Of a stretch of DNA of 40,543 nt, positions 26,261 through 36,537 are shown in pieces. The position numbers and the translations under genes were made by a program. Every line of letters begins with the position of its first letter. The first letter of the stretch is position 1. The notes below the pieces were generated by a model. It saw nothing but the letters and a program-made list of their open reading frames with translations, had not been told where the DNA came from and ran no database searches. Origin of the DNA: Rahnella inusitata (GTDB lineage: Bacteria; Pseudomonadota; Gammaproteobacteria; Enterobacterales; Enterobacteriaceae); contig NZ_JYDE01000030.1 of assembly GCF_003263515.1 (NCBI RefSeq), forward strand, positions 1 through 40,543. Reading direction: 5' to 3'.

Positions 26261-27760
26261 TCAGCACCCGCCCGGCCAGCGATCCAGCGTGATATTTCTT
26301 TCCGGCGCTTTGGCACCGAAATCGGACAGCACGGCTTTTATATCCGGATCGATGTAATCAGCGTTGTCGTGCTCGACGCGCACCACGCTGTTATCCGGGA
26401 TTTCCGCCAGCAGGCTTTGCAAACGCGGGTTGTGCAGGAAAGTCAGGTTCTGATGAAAACGCATCACATAATGGTTTTCATAGCGCGTCAGCTGCAAGGC
26501 ATTGCGATGGCTTTTGTACGTGCTCGACAGCAGCTGCGCCAGTATCCCGAGACCAATCCCGGCCAGCATGCCGAACACCAGAATGCCCATCAGCGTGGCG
26601 ACAAACGGCAGAAACTGCGGCATGCCCAGACGCCACTGTGTGATGAACAGCTCCGGCGACGCCAGTTTGTAGCCGGTGTACAGCAGCACCGCCGCCAGGC
26701 AGGCCAGCGGAATGGTGTTGAGCATGTCGCTGAAAAACATTCCGCACAGCAGCAGCAACACGCCGTGCAGCAGGATCGACACTTTGCTGCGCGCGCCGGT
26801 ATTAACGTTCACCGAACTGCGCACGATCACCGCGGTGATCGGCAGACCGCCGAGGAATCCGCTGATCAGATTTCCGATCCCCTGCGCGCGCATTTCCTTA
26901 TTTGGTGAAGGAGCGGGCGTTTGTTCTTTCAGCTTTTTCAGCGCTTCCTGACTCAGCAAGGTTTCCAGGCTGGCAACCAGCGCCAGCGTGACGGCGATAA
27001 CGTAGATCTGCGGATTATTCCACGCGCTCCAGTTGGGCTTCTCCAGTTGTGACGTGACTTCGTCCACGCTGTCGAATTTCGGCAGGGCGATACGCGGTAA
27101 CGATTGCATCGCGTCCGGAACGAGACGATCGCCGAAGATCATCGCCAGACTTCCCCACAGCACGGCCACCAGCGGCCCCGGAATGTAGGTCATCAGTTTG
27201 ATGCGTTTGAACGGCGGAGTGGTCCACAGCCAGAGGATAAGCAACGCCACGCCGGAAACCAGCAGCACGGTCGGCGAAAGGCTGAACGCCGGATCGCTGA
27301 AGATGCCTTTCAGACCCTCTTCCCCTTCATAACCCAGCGCCACCGGGATCTGCTGCATGATCAGTAATATCCCGATCGCCGCCAGCATGCCCTGAATAAC
27401 GGATCCGGGGATCAGCGAGACAAAGCGTCCGGCTTTGATGATACCGAAGACGATCTGCAATACGCCTGCCATCATCAGCGCCAGCAACAGTGATGAGAAG
27501 GATCCGAGCGTTTCCATCGCGCCGACGACGATCGTCACCAGCCCGGCCGCCGGGCCGCTGACTGCAAAACGCGACGGGCTGAGCAGGGTGACGATGATAC
27601 CGCCGATGACACCGGTCAGCAGGCCGACAAACGGCGGTAATCCGCTGGCCTGCGCGATGCCGAGACTTAGCGGCAGTGCCACCAGAAAGACCACGATCCC
27701 AGCCGGAATGTCGTAACGCAGGAAATTCATGTTGATACCGTTATTCGTGCTTATCGTCAT
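26261..27760 (-). CDS. SulP-family anion transporter (probable bicarbonate)
   Basis: The 499-aa inner-membrane SulP protein has about 11-12 hydrophobic segments between residues 10 and 420. Features include YDIPAGIVVFLVALPLSLGIAQASG at helix 1, the conserved SRFAVSGPAAGL turn and GLPITAVIVRSSVN. A short cytoplasmic tail (about 430-499) resembles a STAS domain. SulP proteins carry sulfate, bicarbonate or other anions. Here the start ATG overlaps the stop of a beta-carbonic anhydrase gene (ATGA), so the two are translationally coupled and bicarbonate is the likely substrate. A GGAGG site seven bases before 27760 fixes the start; the frame stays open to 28102, but that extension lies inside the anhydrase gene and is not used. 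Confidence 0.9.
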   Translation of the reverse strand: MTISTNNGINMNFLRYDIPAGIVVFLVALPLSLGIAQASGLPPFVGLLTGVIGGIIVTLLSPSRFAVSGPAAGLVTIVVGAMETLGSFSSLLLALMMAGVLQIVFGIIKAGRFVSLIPGSVIQGMLAAIGILLIMQQIPVALGYEGEEGLKGIFSDPAFSLSPTVLLVSGVALLILWLWTTPPFKRIKLMTYIPGPLVAVLWGSLAMIFGDRLVPDAMQSLPRIALPKFDSVDEVTSQLEKPNWSAWNNPQIYVIAVTLALVASLETLLSQEALKKLKEQTPAPSPNKEMRAQGIGNLISGFLGGLPITAVIVRSSVNVNTGARSKVSILLHGVLLLLCGMFFSDMLNTIPLACLAAVLLYTGYKLASPELFITQWRLGMPQFLPFVATLMGILVFGMLAGIGLGILAQLLSSTYKSHRNALQLTRYENHYVMRFHQNLTFLHNPRLQSLLAEIPDNSVVRVEHDNADYIDPDIKAVLSDFGAKAPERNITLDRWPGGC

Positions 27761-28386
27761 GAAACAGCCTCCACGGCGCTTTGCTGCACCAGCTCTTTTA
27801 AGTGCCCGCTGTGCAGATCGTACACACAGCCATAAACGTGCAGGGAAACGCCGTTTTCCCAGGCTTGCTGAACCGGGGCGGTGGCGATAAGGTGGGAAAA
27901 TTGTGTCAGGACGTTGGCTTCGACCAGCTGATTTTGCCGTTCTGGCTCCTCGCCTGTACCGGTGTGAAAGTCGTCGATGTGCGGATGAAGCGCTGAACGT
28001 AACTGGTGAATTCGCCGCGAAAGCGCATTGTCTTGCTCCGCCAGCGGCATATCCGGCAATGCGACGGCGGCCTGAACGCCGCCGCAGCCGTAGTGACCGC
28101 ACAGCACAATGTTGGAGACTTTCAGGTATTCCAGCGCGTATTGCAGCACGCTTTGAAAATTGTCATCTGCGTCCAGCACCATATTGGCGATGTTGCGATG
28201 CACGAACAGTTCGCCCGGATGTGCACCGGTCAGGACTTCGGCTGGCACGCGGCTGTCGGAACAGCCGATCCACAGCGTATGTGGTTGTTGGGGTTGTGCT
28301 GTTTGCTCGAAATAGCCCGGATCGCTCTGGCTTTGTTTCAGCGCCCAGCTGCGGTTACGGGCAAGGAGTGGGATCAATGCGGTCAC
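27757..28386 (-). CDS. Beta-class carbonic anhydrase
   Basis: The 209-aa zinc enzyme interconverts CO2 and bicarbonate. All signature residues are present: Cys42 and Asp44-x-Arg46 in WIGCSDSRVP, His98 and Cys101 in CGHYGCGG. The sequence is close in pattern to E. coli Can (220 aa), but the gene context, upstream of a SulP transporter, is different, so it is probably a dedicated paralogue. It is the first gene of a two-gene operon and its stop codon overlaps the transporter start. Together they may supply bicarbonate at low CO2. Confidence 0.95.
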   Translation of the reverse strand: MTALIPLLARNRSWALKQSQSDPGYFEQTAQPQQPHTLWIGCSDSRVPAEVLTGAHPGELFVHRNIANMVLDADDNFQSVLQYALEYLKVSNIVLCGHYGCGGVQAAVALPDMPLAEQDNALSRRIHQLRSALHPHIDDFHTGTGEEPERQNQLVEANVLTQFSHLIATAPVQQAWENGVSLHVYGCVYDLHSGHLKELVQQSAVEAVS

Positions 28387-28731
28387 GATATGCTTCTCTC
28401 TGTCAGGGGGCCGGAGATTTCTCCGCTGGCCCGGTGGCGATCAACGTCTAAAGTAAGAAATTCTTTAGTTACGATTTGAAGCTTCTTGATGCACTTTCTA
28501 ACATGGTAGTCGGCAATTCCGCATAAGGAAAATCTTAGAGTGATGTGGCGGCGATCACGGAAAACCGGATGGCTGGACTGAAAATCTTGATCTCACGCAT
28601 GCCAAAGTCATTCCCCGCAGCAGATGAATTTTTGCCCACGTATAATCTCCGGCCTTGATTTTCTGGCTGCGAAATCACGATTTATAAGCCGTGCTTAAGC
28701 AACTTTCCTTTTATTTCAGCGAAAACTCTCT
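28387..28731. other. Divergent intergenic region, anhydrase / ygiQ
   Basis: About 345 bases without a gene. A perfect TATAAT at 28641-28646 lies 86 bases before the ygiQ start and is a plausible sigma-70 -10 box for that gene; no good -35 hexamer sits 16-18 bases upstream. No hairpin or repeat is obvious. Confidence 0.4.
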
Positions 28732-30951
28732 ATGCCAATCAGCCTGATCCAACCCGATCGCACCCTGTTTTCTTACCCGCGTTACTGGGCCGAATGCTAC
28801 GGTACTGCGCCGTTTTTCCCGATGAGTCGGGAGGAGATGGATCAGCTCGGCTGGGACAGCTGTGATGTTATCGTGGTGACCGGCGATGCGTATGTCGATC
28901 ACCCGAGTTTCGGGATGGCGATCGTTGGCCGCATGCTGGAAGCGCAGGGTTTTCGCGTGGGTATCATCGCGCAGCCGGACTGGAGCAACAAAGACGATTT
29001 CATGCGTCTGGGGAAACCGAATCTGTTCTACGGCGTGACCGCGGGAAACATGGATTCGATGATCAACCGCTACACCGCTGACCACAAACTGCGCCACGAC
29101 GATGCCTATACACCAGACAACGTCGGCGGTAAGCGGCCTGATCGCGCCACGCTGGTTTATACGCAGCGCTGCAAAGAGGCGTTCAGCGATGTGCCGGTGC
29201 TGCTGGGCGGCATCGAAGCCAGCCTGCGCCGCATCGCGCATTACGATTACTGGTCAGATACCGTGCGCCGCTCGGTGCTGGTGGATTCCAAAGCCGACAT
29301 GCTGATTTACGGCAACGGCGAGCGCCCGCTGGTGGAAGTCGCGCACCGTCTGGCGGCAGGCGAAGCTATTACGGATATTCACGACGTGCGCAATACCGCC
29401 GTGATGCGCAAAACGGCGCTGGTCGGCTGGAGCGGGGTGGATTCCACTCGGCTGGATAAACCGGGCCGCATCGAACCCATTATGAATCCGTACGGCGAAG
29501 ATTTGCCGTGCTCAGAAGGTGAATTGCCCGCGCCGGACGCGCCGCAGCCGGTGACCGTGCGTGCGCCGAAACCGAAGCCGTGGGAGAAAACCTACGTGCT
29601 GTTGCCGTCATTTGAAAAAGTGAAGGCCGACAAAGTGCTTTACGCGCATACCTCGCGCATTCTTCACCATGAAACCAACCCCGGCTGTGCGCGGGCATTG
29701 ATGCAAAAACACGGCGATCGTTACGTGTGGATCAACCCGCCGGCGATCCCGTTATCCACTGAAGAGATGGACGAAGTGTTTGCACTGCCGTTCCAGCGCG
29801 TGCCGCATCCGTCTTACGGCAAGGCGACCATTCCGGCGTATGACATGATCCGTTTTTCGATCAATATCATGCGTGGCTGTTATGGCGGCTGTTCGTTCTG
29901 CTCGATCACCGAGCACGAAGGGCGGATCATTCAGAGCCGATCCGAAGAGTCGATCGTTCGTGAAATCGAAGAGATCCGCGATAACGTGCCGGGATTTACT
30001 GGCGTGATTTCCGATCTCGGCGGGCCGACCGCCAACATGTATATGCTGCGCTGTCAGTCGCCGAAAGCCGAGCAAAGCTGCCGCCGCGCCTCCTGCGTGT
30101 ATCCTGAAATTTGTACGCACATGGACACCAACCATGAGCCGACCATCAATCTTTACCGTCGCACCCGCAGCCTGAAAGGCATCAAGAAAATCCTGATCGC
30201 CTCGGGTGTGCGTTACGATCTGGCGGTGGAAGATCCGCGTTATATCAAAGAGCTGGCTGAACATCACGTCGGCGGATATCTGAAGATCGCGCCGGAGCAT
30301 ACTGAAACCGGGCCGCTGTCGAAGATGATGAAACCGGGCATGGGCAGCTATTACCGCTTCAAGGAGCTGTTCGACACTTATTCGAAACAGGCGGGCAAAG
30401 AGCAGTACCTGATCCCGTATTTTATCTCGGCACATCCGGGCACGCGGACCGAAGATATGATCAATCTGGCGCTGTGGCTCAAGCAGAACCGCTTCCGTCT
30501 GGATCAGGTGCAGAACTTCTATCCGTCGCCGCTCGCCAGCGCCACCACCATGTATTACAGCGGCAAAAATCCACTCAACAAAGTGGATTACAAAAGCGAA
30601 GACGTGGTGGTGCCGAAGGGCGATCGTCAGCGCCGGTTGCACAAGGCGCTGCTGCGTTATCACGATCCGGTGAACTGGCCTGTGATCCGCGAAGCGCTGA
30701 CGGCGATGGGAATGCGCCGTCTGATTGGCGTTCGCCCGGATTGTCTGGTGCCGCCGGACGGTTTTGATCCGCGCTTTGCCCCGCCGCGCTCGGGGATCGC
30801 ACGGCCTGCGGCCACGCGCTTTACTGCGTCGAAAGCACAGAATCCGGGAACGGGAAAAGGTAAAGCAGGGGAGTCACGGGCGGGTAAAAAACCGGCAGCG
30901 CAGGGAAAAGGGGCAAATCGCAGCGTTAATCGAGGTAAAAGACCGGTTTAA
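28732..30951 (+). CDS. ygiQ: YgiQ-family radical SAM protein
   Basis: The 739-aa UPF0313/YgiQ protein matches E. coli YgiQ along its length. The N-terminal B12-like domain ([29 protein letters not shown]) precedes the radical-SAM core, in which Cys383, Cys387 and Cys390 in [10 protein letters not shown] ligate the [4Fe-4S] cluster that cleaves S-adenosylmethionine. The last ~55 residues are a basic Lys/Gly/Ala-rich tail that varies between species. The substrate is unknown. The 3' end overlaps the convergent rhaM gene by 26 bases. Confidence 0.95.
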   Translation: MPISLIQPDRTLFSYPRYWAECYGTAPFFPMSREEMDQLGWDSCDVIVVTGDAYVDHPSFGMAIVGRMLEAQGFRVGIIAQPDWSNKDDFMRLGKPNLFYGVTAGNMDSMINRYTADHKLRHDDAYTPDNVGGKRPDRATLVYTQRCKEAFSDVPVLLGGIEASLRRIAHYDYWSDTVRRSVLVDSKADMLIYGNGERPLVEVAHRLAAGEAITDIHDVRNTAVMRKTALVGWSGVDSTRLDKPGRIEPIMNPYGEDLPCSEGELPAPDAPQPVTVRAPKPKPWEKTYVLLPSFEKVKADKVLYAHTSRILHHETNPGCARALMQKHGDRYVWINPPAIPLSTEEMDEVFALPFQRVPHPSYGKATIPAYDMIRFSINIMRGCYGGCSFCSITEHEGRIIQSRSEESIVREIEEIRDNVPGFTGVISDLGGPTANMYMLRCQSPKAEQSCRRASCVYPEICTHMDTNHEPTINLYRRTRSLKGIKKILIASGVRYDLAVEDPRYIKELAEHHVGGYLKIAPEHTETGPLSKMMKPGMGSYYRFKELFDTYSKQAGKEQYLIPYFISAHPGTRTEDMINLALWLKQNRFRLDQVQNFYPSPLASATTMYYSGKNPLNKVDYKSEDVVVPKGDRQRRLHKALLRYHDPVNWPVIREALTAMGMRRLIGVRPDCLVPPDGFDPRFAPPRSGIARPAATRFTASKAQNPGTGKGKAGESRAGKKPAAQGKGANRSVNRGKRPV

Positions 30952-31240
30952 GATCGCTGCTTATCGGGCTGTTATCGGCATTGGCAGGCATCACGTCTGC
31001 CATATGCTTCCACCACTGCTGGCAGATATCCGTTTTTGCCACCGCATCCCATCTTTCTTCTGATTCGATTTCGACATAGCCAAACAGCAAATTACGTTTT
31101 TCATCGAGAAAAATACTGTAGTGATGGGCGCCGTGGGCTTTCAGCGTTTCCGCCAGTTCCGGCCAGATAGGAGAATGCCGACGCTGGTATTCAGCATGCG
31201 CATTCGGGTTGATCTGCATAACGAAGGATTTACGGATCAT
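30926..31240 (-). CDS. rhaM: L-rhamnose mutarotase
   Basis: The 104-aa enzyme interconverts the alpha and beta anomers of L-rhamnose, feeding the isomerase RhaA. It is full length, with the catalytic His22 in [12 protein letters not shown], and the conserved [19 protein letters not shown] and [18 protein letters not shown] lies six bases before the ATG. It is the last gene of the rhaB-A-D-fucO-M series, separated from fucO by a strong palindrome. Confidence 0.95.
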   Translation of the reverse strand: MIRKSFVMQINPNAHAEYQRRHSPIWPELAETLKAHGAHHYSIFLDEKRNLLFGYVEIESEERWDAVAKTDICQQWWKHMADVMPANADNSPISSDLKPVFYLD

Positions 31241-31260
31241 ATTGGCTCCTGGTTGGATAA

Positions 31261-31287
31261 CTCCCTCCCCCTTCGCAGGGGGAGGAG
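31261..31287. repeat. GC-rich palindrome, REP-like, between rhaM and fucO
   Basis: The 9-bp stem CCTCCCCCT/AGGGGGAGG with a TCGC loop lies in the 53-base gap between two genes of the same operon, with no T-tract on the outgoing strand. It has the form of an extragenic palindrome or mRNA-stabilising hairpin rather than a terminator. Whether it recurs elsewhere in the genome cannot be seen here. Confidence 0.55.
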
Positions 31288-31293
31288 AAAAAA

Positions 31294-32442
31294 TTACATC
31301 GCTTTTAAATATAGCTCACGCACTTCTTCCCGCGTGGGTGTTCTCGGATTGCACGGCAGGCATGGGTCGGCCAGCGCTTTATCAAGCCAGTTTTCGATAT
31401 CTGCTTCCACAATTCCCAGCTCCCGGAAACCGCAGGGGATCCCCACGCGTTTCGACAATGCACGGATAGCCTCGACCGCCGCGATGCTGGCCTGCATTTC
31501 GCTGATACTTTGCGTATGTACGCCCATTGCGCGGGCGATATCGGCAAAACGCTGCGGTGAGCAAGCACGGTTAAATTCTTCCACAACCGGCAGCAAAATG
31601 GCATTGCAGACGCCGTGCGGCAGGTTGTGCGTCGCGCCCGGCTGATGTGCCATCGCGTGAACTAACCCCAGACCGGCGCTGTTAAATGCCATGCCCGCCA
31701 GATATTGTCCCTGCGCCATTTTTTCGCGTGCTTCAATGTCATCACCGTGTTCGACCGCTTTCGGCAGCCATTGGGTGATGGTCGAAATCGCCGCCAGCGC
31801 CGTCGGGTCGGTCAGCGGATGTGCGCCGACGGAGATATACGCCTCGATAGCGTGGGTTAACGCATCCATGCCCGTCGCGGCTGTCACGCCTGCCGGGATC
31901 TTGAGCATAATCGACGGATCGTCCACCGCGATATCCGGGATCAGATTGGTGTCGATAATGACTTCTTTCACCTGACGCTGACTGTCGATGATCACCGCAT
32001 TGCTGGTGAGCTCGGCGGCGGTTCCTGCGGTGGTGTTGATCGCCACCAAAAATACGCCCGGTTTAGTGACCTTGCCGACGCCGGAGTAACGTGTCACCGG
32101 CCCCGGATTGGCGGTCAGGATTTTGATACCTTTGGCGGTATCAATCGGGCTGCCGCCGCCGAAGGCGATCAGATAATCACAGTGATTTTCGCGGTACAGG
32201 CGGAAGCCTTCATCGACAATTTCTGAGGTTGGATTGGGAACGACGCCGCCGTAGAGCGCGTAAGGTAATCCGGCATTGTTGAGTGCGGAGAATAAGCCAT
32301 CGAGCAGACCGAGTTCGACTAACTGACCGTCGGTGACGATCAGCGCTTTGCCGTGATCCTTGTTCGCCAGCATCGCCACCATATCGTCGATTGCGCCCTG
32401 GCCGTGAAGGCTGATTTTAGGAAGTGCCAACATAAAACTCAT
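31294..32442 (-). CDS. fucO: Lactaldehyde reductase (iron-dependent alcohol dehydrogenase)
   Basis: The 382-aa group III alcohol dehydrogenase reduces L-lactaldehyde, the product of RhaD, to L-1,2-propanediol with NADH, keeping redox balance during anaerobic rhamnose use. It shows the [11 protein letters not shown] nucleotide loop, the NTTAGTAAE motif, and metal ligands in [25 protein letters not shown] and LPHGVCNA. Sequence details are nearer E. coli YiaY than FucO, but length (382) and position in the rhamnose cluster support the lactaldehyde role. The ATG at 32442 with GAGGG before it is chosen; the upstream open extension (to 32526) has no support. Confidence 0.88.
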   Translation of the reverse strand: MSFMLALPKISLHGQGAIDDMVAMLANKDHGKALIVTDGQLVELGLLDGLFSALNNAGLPYALYGGVVPNPTSEIVDEGFRLYRENHCDYLIAFGGGSPIDTAKGIKILTANPGPVTRYSGVGKVTKPGVFLVAINTTAGTAAELTSNAVIIDSQRQVKEVIIDTNLIPDIAVDDPSIMLKIPAGVTAATGMDALTHAIEAYISVGAHPLTDPTALAAISTITQWLPKAVEHGDDIEAREKMAQGQYLAGMAFNSAGLGLVHAMAHQPGATHNLPHGVCNAILLPVVEEFNRACSPQRFADIARAMGVHTQSISEMQASIAAVEAIRALSKRVGIPCGFRELGIVEADIENWLDKALADPCLPCNPRTPTREEVRELYLKAM

Positions 32443-32515
32443 AAAAATCCCTCTGTGAGTAAATAGAACTGATGTTCTGTGTGGCGATGCTCCAGGGTCT
32501 TTGCCAGTTCTTGCT

Positions 32516-32540
32516 ACGGGGAACATCCTCTGTTCCCCGT
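32516..32540. repeat. Strong hairpin between rhaD and fucO
   Basis: A perfect 10-bp stem ACGGGGAACA/TGTTCCCCGT with a five-base loop sits in the 134-base gap. No T-tract follows on the minus strand, so it may protect or process the rhaBAD mRNA, or lower expression of the downstream fucO-rhaM pair. Confidence 0.6.
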
Positions 32541-32576
32541 GCAGGATTTATATTTTCCGGAGCAGGAACCGCCGGA

Positions 32577-33401
32577 TCAGGCTTTTAATGCGGCCTCGAA
32601 AGGCGTGACGTCAAAACGTTTGCCGAGGGCAATCAGTTCGTCGGTCTGGATGCTTTGTTTCATGCCGCCCATGGAGATCACTTTGACCAGAATCTCCGCG
32701 GATTTTTCGGCGGTGTCGATCAGGCCAAAAGCATCGTCGAGCGTCGGACCGCAGCCGAAGATGCCGTGGAACGCCCACAGCACCAGACTGTGATGCTGCA
32801 TCTGATCGGAAGTCGCCGCACCGATGCCGTCGGTGCCCGGCACCATCCACGGCACAATGCCGACGCCGTCCGGGAATACCACCAGACATTCGGTGCTGCA
32901 TTCCCACAGCTTGCGTGTGATCTTGGCGCTGTCGAGTTCCAGCACGTAGGTCAGTGCGATCAGGTTGGTGGCGTGGCAGTGCATGATCACGCGATCCTGC
33001 CCGTGAGTGACGCGTTTACGTACCGCGTGAGATTGCAGATGTGACGCCAGTTCGGACGTGGGTAATCCGCCCGCTGTCAGCCCCCAGAGGATGTTGTAGC
33101 TGGCGCCTTTGTCATCAAGCTGGATAACTGTCAGCGCTTCGGAAGGGGCGAGTTGCACGTTGCGAAAGAACTTACCGGAACCGGTCACGATAAAGTATTC
33201 GTTCGCCAGATCCGGCGCGTGCTGCGTCAGTTCAACGCGGCGCGGCTGGGTATAAAAATCATTTTTGTACGGGACTACGTCTTCCGGCAGCAGACGCATG
33301 CTGACGTTACCGCCGTTGCGCTCATCCCAGCCTTTCAGCCACATATCGGTGGTCGCTTTGACCATGCCTTGTACAAACCACGAGCTAAATAATGTTTTCA
33401 T
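32577..33401 (-). CDS. rhaD: Rhamnulose-1-phosphate aldolase
   Basis: The 274-aa class II zinc aldolase splits L-rhamnulose 1-phosphate into dihydroxyacetone phosphate and L-lactaldehyde. Zinc ligands His141 and His143 (IMHCHATN) and His212 (AFHGIFG), with the catalytic Glu117 (TSELASH), match E. coli RhaD in position, and the length is identical. The ATG at 33401 is preceded by AGGA; a further upstream open extension is ignored. It lies 55 bases after rhaA in the rhaBAD operon. Confidence 0.97.
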   Translation of the reverse strand: MKTLFSSWFVQGMVKATTDMWLKGWDERNGGNVSMRLLPEDVVPYKNDFYTQPRRVELTQHAPDLANEYFIVTGSGKFFRNVQLAPSEALTVIQLDDKGASYNILWGLTAGGLPTSELASHLQSHAVRKRVTHGQDRVIMHCHATNLIALTYVLELDSAKITRKLWECSTECLVVFPDGVGIVPWMVPGTDGIGAATSDQMQHHSLVLWAFHGIFGCGPTLDDAFGLIDTAEKSAEILVKVISMGGMKQSIQTDELIALGKRFDVTPFEAALKA

Positions 33402-33456
33402 TAGAACTTTCCTGCAAATAAGGTGAATGCATTTCGGCGGTGCGATAAGGCATGGA

Positions 33457-34713
33457 TCAGCGTTTTGACAGCACGCTGGTTTCATAATGGCGGACGGCAT
33501 CCAGCCACTGACCGCCGACCGGCACGTCGTGGCGCTGGCAGTACATGTCCCAGACTGCCTGCCACGGCAGCGATTTTTGTTCTTCCAGAAGCGCCAGACG
33601 TGCGGTGTAGTCGCCTTCCACTTCCAGCTTTTTCAGTAAATCAGTCGGCTCAAGCAGGGCTTTGAGCAGCGCTTTTTTCATGTTGCGCGTGCCGATCACC
33701 CACGCGGCGATGCGGTTGATCGAGGCGTCGAAGAAATCCAGCCCGATGTGAACGCGGTCGAACAGGTTATGGCGCACGATTTCGCTGGCGATAGCCTGTG
33801 TTTCGTCATCCAGCAGCACTACGTGATCGCTGTCCCAGCGCACCGGACGGCTGACGTGCAGCAACAGACGCGGCACATACAGCATCGCGGCAGAAATTTT
33901 ATCGGAAATGACTTCGGTCGGATGGAAATGGCCTGCATCGAGGCACAGCGCGGTGCCACGGCTGGCGGCGTAGCCAAGATAGAATTCGTTGGAGCCGACG
34001 GTGTAGCTTTCCGAACCGATGCCGAACAGCTTGCTTTCGACGGCGTCGATGTGTTCGCTGAGATCAAACTTCTCGGCAATCACTTCATCCAGCGCGCTCA
34101 TCAGGCGCTGGCGCGGAGCCAGACGGTCGACGGTGACGTCTTTCATGCCGTCCGGCACCCAAATGTTCATCACCGACGGCGTGCCCAGCGCGCGGCCAAA
34201 CGAAGCGGAGACGCGGCGGCTGGCCTGACAATGCTCGATCCAGAACTGGCGTACTTGCGGATTGGCGCTCGACAGCGTAAAGCCGTCTGCGCTCATCGGG
34301 TGCGAGAAGCACGAAGGGTTGAAGTCCAGACCCAGCTTGTTCTTTTTCGCCCAGTCCACCCAGCCGGTAAAGTGCTTCGGTTCGATTTCATTGCGCGCAA
34401 CGGGTTTGTCAGATTCCAGATAAATGGCGTGCAGGTTCAGGCGATTAGGCCCGGGGATCATCGAGATCGCCAGTTCTAAATCGGCGCGCAGCTGCTGCGC
34501 ATTTCGCGCTTTGCCGGGATAGTTGCCGGTGGCCTGGATCCCGCCGGTCAGCCCGCCTTCCGGGTTCTCAAATCCCGCGACGTCATCTCCCTGCCAGCAA
34601 TGGATGGAAACCGGCAGAGTATCGAGTTTTTTGATTGCGGCTTCGGCATCAATGCCCAGCTGCGCAAAGCGTTCTTTAGCAAGCGTCCATGCGTGATCGA
34701 TTGATGAAGTCAT
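33457..34713 (-). CDS. rhaA: L-rhamnose isomerase
   Basis: The 418-aa TIM-barrel, metal-dependent aldose isomerase converts L-rhamnose to L-rhamnulose. Metal-binding regions are visible as [15 protein letters not shown] and [14 protein letters not shown], and the [12 protein letters not shown] loop near residue 40 is typical. Length matches E. coli RhaA (419). The start overlaps the rhaB stop by four bases (ATGA), so translation is coupled. Cytoplasmic. Confidence 0.97.
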   Translation of the reverse strand: MTSSIDHAWTLAKERFAQLGIDAEAAIKKLDTLPVSIHCWQGDDVAGFENPEGGLTGGIQATGNYPGKARNAQQLRADLELAISMIPGPNRLNLHAIYLESDKPVARNEIEPKHFTGWVDWAKKNKLGLDFNPSCFSHPMSADGFTLSSANPQVRQFWIEHCQASRRVSASFGRALGTPSVMNIWVPDGMKDVTVDRLAPRQRLMSALDEVIAEKFDLSEHIDAVESKLFGIGSESYTVGSNEFYLGYAASRGTALCLDAGHFHPTEVISDKISAAMLYVPRLLLHVSRPVRWDSDHVVLLDDETQAIASEIVRHNLFDRVHIGLDFFDASINRIAAWVIGTRNMKKALLKALLEPTDLLKKLEVEGDYTARLALLEEQKSLPWQAVWDMYCQRHDVPVGGQWLDAVRHYETSVLSKR

Positions 34714-36194
34714 ACTGCGAGCTCCTCATTGACGTGACAGAGCGCCTCAAAACGGCGCCAGTGAATAGCGAAATCCGCGTGAATACGGGGAAGATAATGG
34801 TGTTGCTCAAAGTTCATGGCGACGATGCGGCGAAATTCAGCGGTGTCTTTGACAGCGCTGAGCGCCATCAGCTGGCAGCCGATGTTGCCAAGCGTGGAGG
34901 CTTCCACCGGCCCGGCGCTGACGTTGACCTGACAGACATCGGCGCACAGCTGATTAAGGAACTGGTTCTGACTGCCGCCGCCGACAATGTGAATGTCTTC
35001 CAGCGGTGCGCCCTGTAAATCCGCCAGCTGCAACGCAATTTTGCGATAGAGCATGGCGAGGCTGTCGAAAATACAGCGCGCCAGTTCGGCCGGTGATTCC
35101 GGTACCGCTTCTCCCGCCTGATGACAGGCTTCGCGAATGGCGCTGACCATCGACGGCGGATTTATAAAGCGGTCTTCGTTCGGGTTGATAAGATAGGTAA
35201 ACGGCGGGACGTTCTTCGCCAGCGTGATCAGCGAAGGTAAATCCTGAATGTTCAGTTCGCGGCAAACGCGTTGAAAAAGCCACAATCCCATGATGTTACG
35301 CAGCACGCGAAAACTGTCATTGATGCCGCCTTCATTCGTGACGTTATCGTGTAACGCACCCGCGTGATTGAACGCTTTCGGGCTTTCGATGCCCATCAAC
35401 GACCAGGTGCCGGAGCTGAGGTAGGCGCTGTGCGAACTGGTGAGCGGTGCCGCAACGACGGCGCTGGCGGTGTCATGCGTGGCGACGCTGAAAACGGGTA
35501 CGCTGCGCCCGCGCGGACTGTGCCAGAGGCCGGGAGAGTTGCCCGGCTGAGTAGGTTTTTGCAGCCAGCGGCGCGGTACGCCCGCCAGTTTCAACAGGTC
35601 TTCATCCCAGTCGCCGGTGGTGATATTGAGCATTTGCGTGGTGCTGGCGTTGGTGAATTCCCAGTTGAGCTGGCCGGTGAGACGGAAGAGAAAATAGTCC
35701 GGGATCATCAGCAGATGTGCGGCTTTGCTTGCGATTTCAGGCTGTTGTTCCGTCAGCGCCCGCAGCTGATACAGCGTATTAAACGGCATAAACTGGATGC
35801 CGGTTTTCTGGTAAATAACATGGCGGCCAATCTGCTTTTCCATCCGCGCCATGACGCCGTCGGTGCGGCTGTCGCGATACGCCACGGCCGGACCCACCCG
35901 CTGACCCTGTTCATCGAGCAACACGAAATCCACGCCCCAGGTATCGATGCCTATACCGTCGAGCGGAATGCCTGAAGCGTCCAGACGGTTTAATCCTTCC
36001 AGAATGTGCTTCTCGAGATCATCCAGATCCCACGTATCCATGCCATCAGTGTGCGTCAGGTTATTCGGGAAACGGTGAATTTCTTTCAGCGTCAGCGTCG
36101 CCGCTGAATCAGGTTCCTGGCGGGTAAACGTGGCCAGCATGACGCGGCCGCTGGAAGCGCCGAGATCAATAGCGGCAAGATGGTGGGTTCTCAT
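34710..36194 (-). CDS. rhaB: Rhamnulokinase
   Basis: The 494-aa FGGY-family sugar kinase phosphorylates L-rhamnulose at O1 with ATP. The N-terminal phosphate loop ([15 protein letters not shown]), [26 protein letters not shown] and the C-terminal [16 protein letters not shown]-binding motif are all present. I place the start at the ATG at 36194, nine bases after AAGGA; the ATG at 36203 lies directly against that site. It is the first gene of rhaBAD and is presumably activated by RhaS and CRP. Confidence 0.97.
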   Translation of the reverse strand: MRTHHLAAIDLGASSGRVMLATFTRQEPDSAATLTLKEIHRFPNNLTHTDGMDTWDLDDLEKHILEGLNRLDASGIPLDGIGIDTWGVDFVLLDEQGQRVGPAVAYRDSRTDGVMARMEKQIGRHVIYQKTGIQFMPFNTLYQLRALTEQQPEIASKAAHLLMIPDYFLFRLTGQLNWEFTNASTTQMLNITTGDWDEDLLKLAGVPRRWLQKPTQPGNSPGLWHSPRGRSVPVFSVATHDTASAVVAAPLTSSHSAYLSSGTWSLMGIESPKAFNHAGALHDNVTNEGGINDSFRVLRNIMGLWLFQRVCRELNIQDLPSLITLAKNVPPFTYLINPNEDRFINPPSMVSAIREACHQAGEAVPESPAELARCIFDSLAMLYRKIALQLADLQGAPLEDIHIVGGGSQNQFLNQLCADVCQVNVSAGPVEASTLGNIGCQLMALSAVKDTAEFRRIVAMNFEQHHYLPRIHADFAIHWRRFEALCHVNEELAV

Positions 36195-36224
36195 AGCAGC
36201 CATTCCTTATTGAATATGCTGCCC

Positions 36225-36230
36225 AGTGTA
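36225..36230 (-). promoter_or_regulatory. Probable rhaB promoter -10 box
   Basis: TACACT read on the minus strand, followed by GGG, aligns with the E. coli rhaBAD -10 TAGACTGG in its context. It would place the transcript start near 36218 and give a leader of about 25 nucleotides. No consensus -35 is seen, as expected for a RhaS-activated promoter. Confidence 0.5.
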
Positions 36231-36303
36231 GGGGAGGCGTTTAAGGCTCACCTTCCGGTGATTGCCACTGGTTTTAGCGGGATGGCAGCATTAAAAAGGT
36301 AGA

Positions 36304-36319
36304 TGCGAGGCAGATCACA
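36304..36319. promoter_or_regulatory. CRP-like site, rhaB side
   Basis: TGCGA-N6-TCACA differs from the CRP consensus TGTGA-N6-TCACA at one core base. It lies about 90 bases upstream of the inferred rhaB start point, matching catabolite control of rhaBAD in E. coli. Confidence 0.6.
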
Positions 36320-36380
36320 CTTCCGCTCAAAGCCCTGCCGGACAAGGCGATGAAAACGTCGGAAACACGCAAGCGGCCTG

Positions 36381-36396
36381 TGTGATCTTTGCCGCA
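36381..36396. promoter_or_regulatory. CRP-like site, rhaS side
   Basis: TGTGA-N6-CCGCA has one perfect half-site and one weak one. With its flanks it is nearly the mirror image of the 36304 site, giving a symmetrical pair about 77 bases apart that could serve the two divergent promoters. Confidence 0.5.
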
Positions 36397-36537
36397 GATC
36401 CGCAACACAGCGGGGTTAATCTTAAAAAAATGACTGTTTAAGCCGTTTTTAACGCCGTGGTTTGAAGGTATGAACGCCGGGCGCAGGGTAGGGTTGTTTC
36501 ACGATGAATAATGAATCCCCCGAACCGGAGGCGATAA

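Larger units (their letters stand above)
36195..36537. other. Divergent rhaB / rhaS control region
   Basis: The 343-base gap between rhaB and rhaS contains the rhaB -10 box and two CRP-like sites (listed separately). The segment between about 36235 and 36300 is where RhaS would bind next to the rhaB promoter, by analogy with E. coli, and includes TTGCC-like half-sites read on the minus strand (GTGGCAATCACC). The rhaS promoter should lie between 36400 and 36520, but I cannot place it. Confidence 0.6.

Noticed and set aside
27761..28102. N-terminal extension of the SulP open frame
   Set aside because: It lies wholly within the carbonic anhydrase gene, is arginine-rich nonsense, and the GGAGG site supports the internal ATG at 27760.
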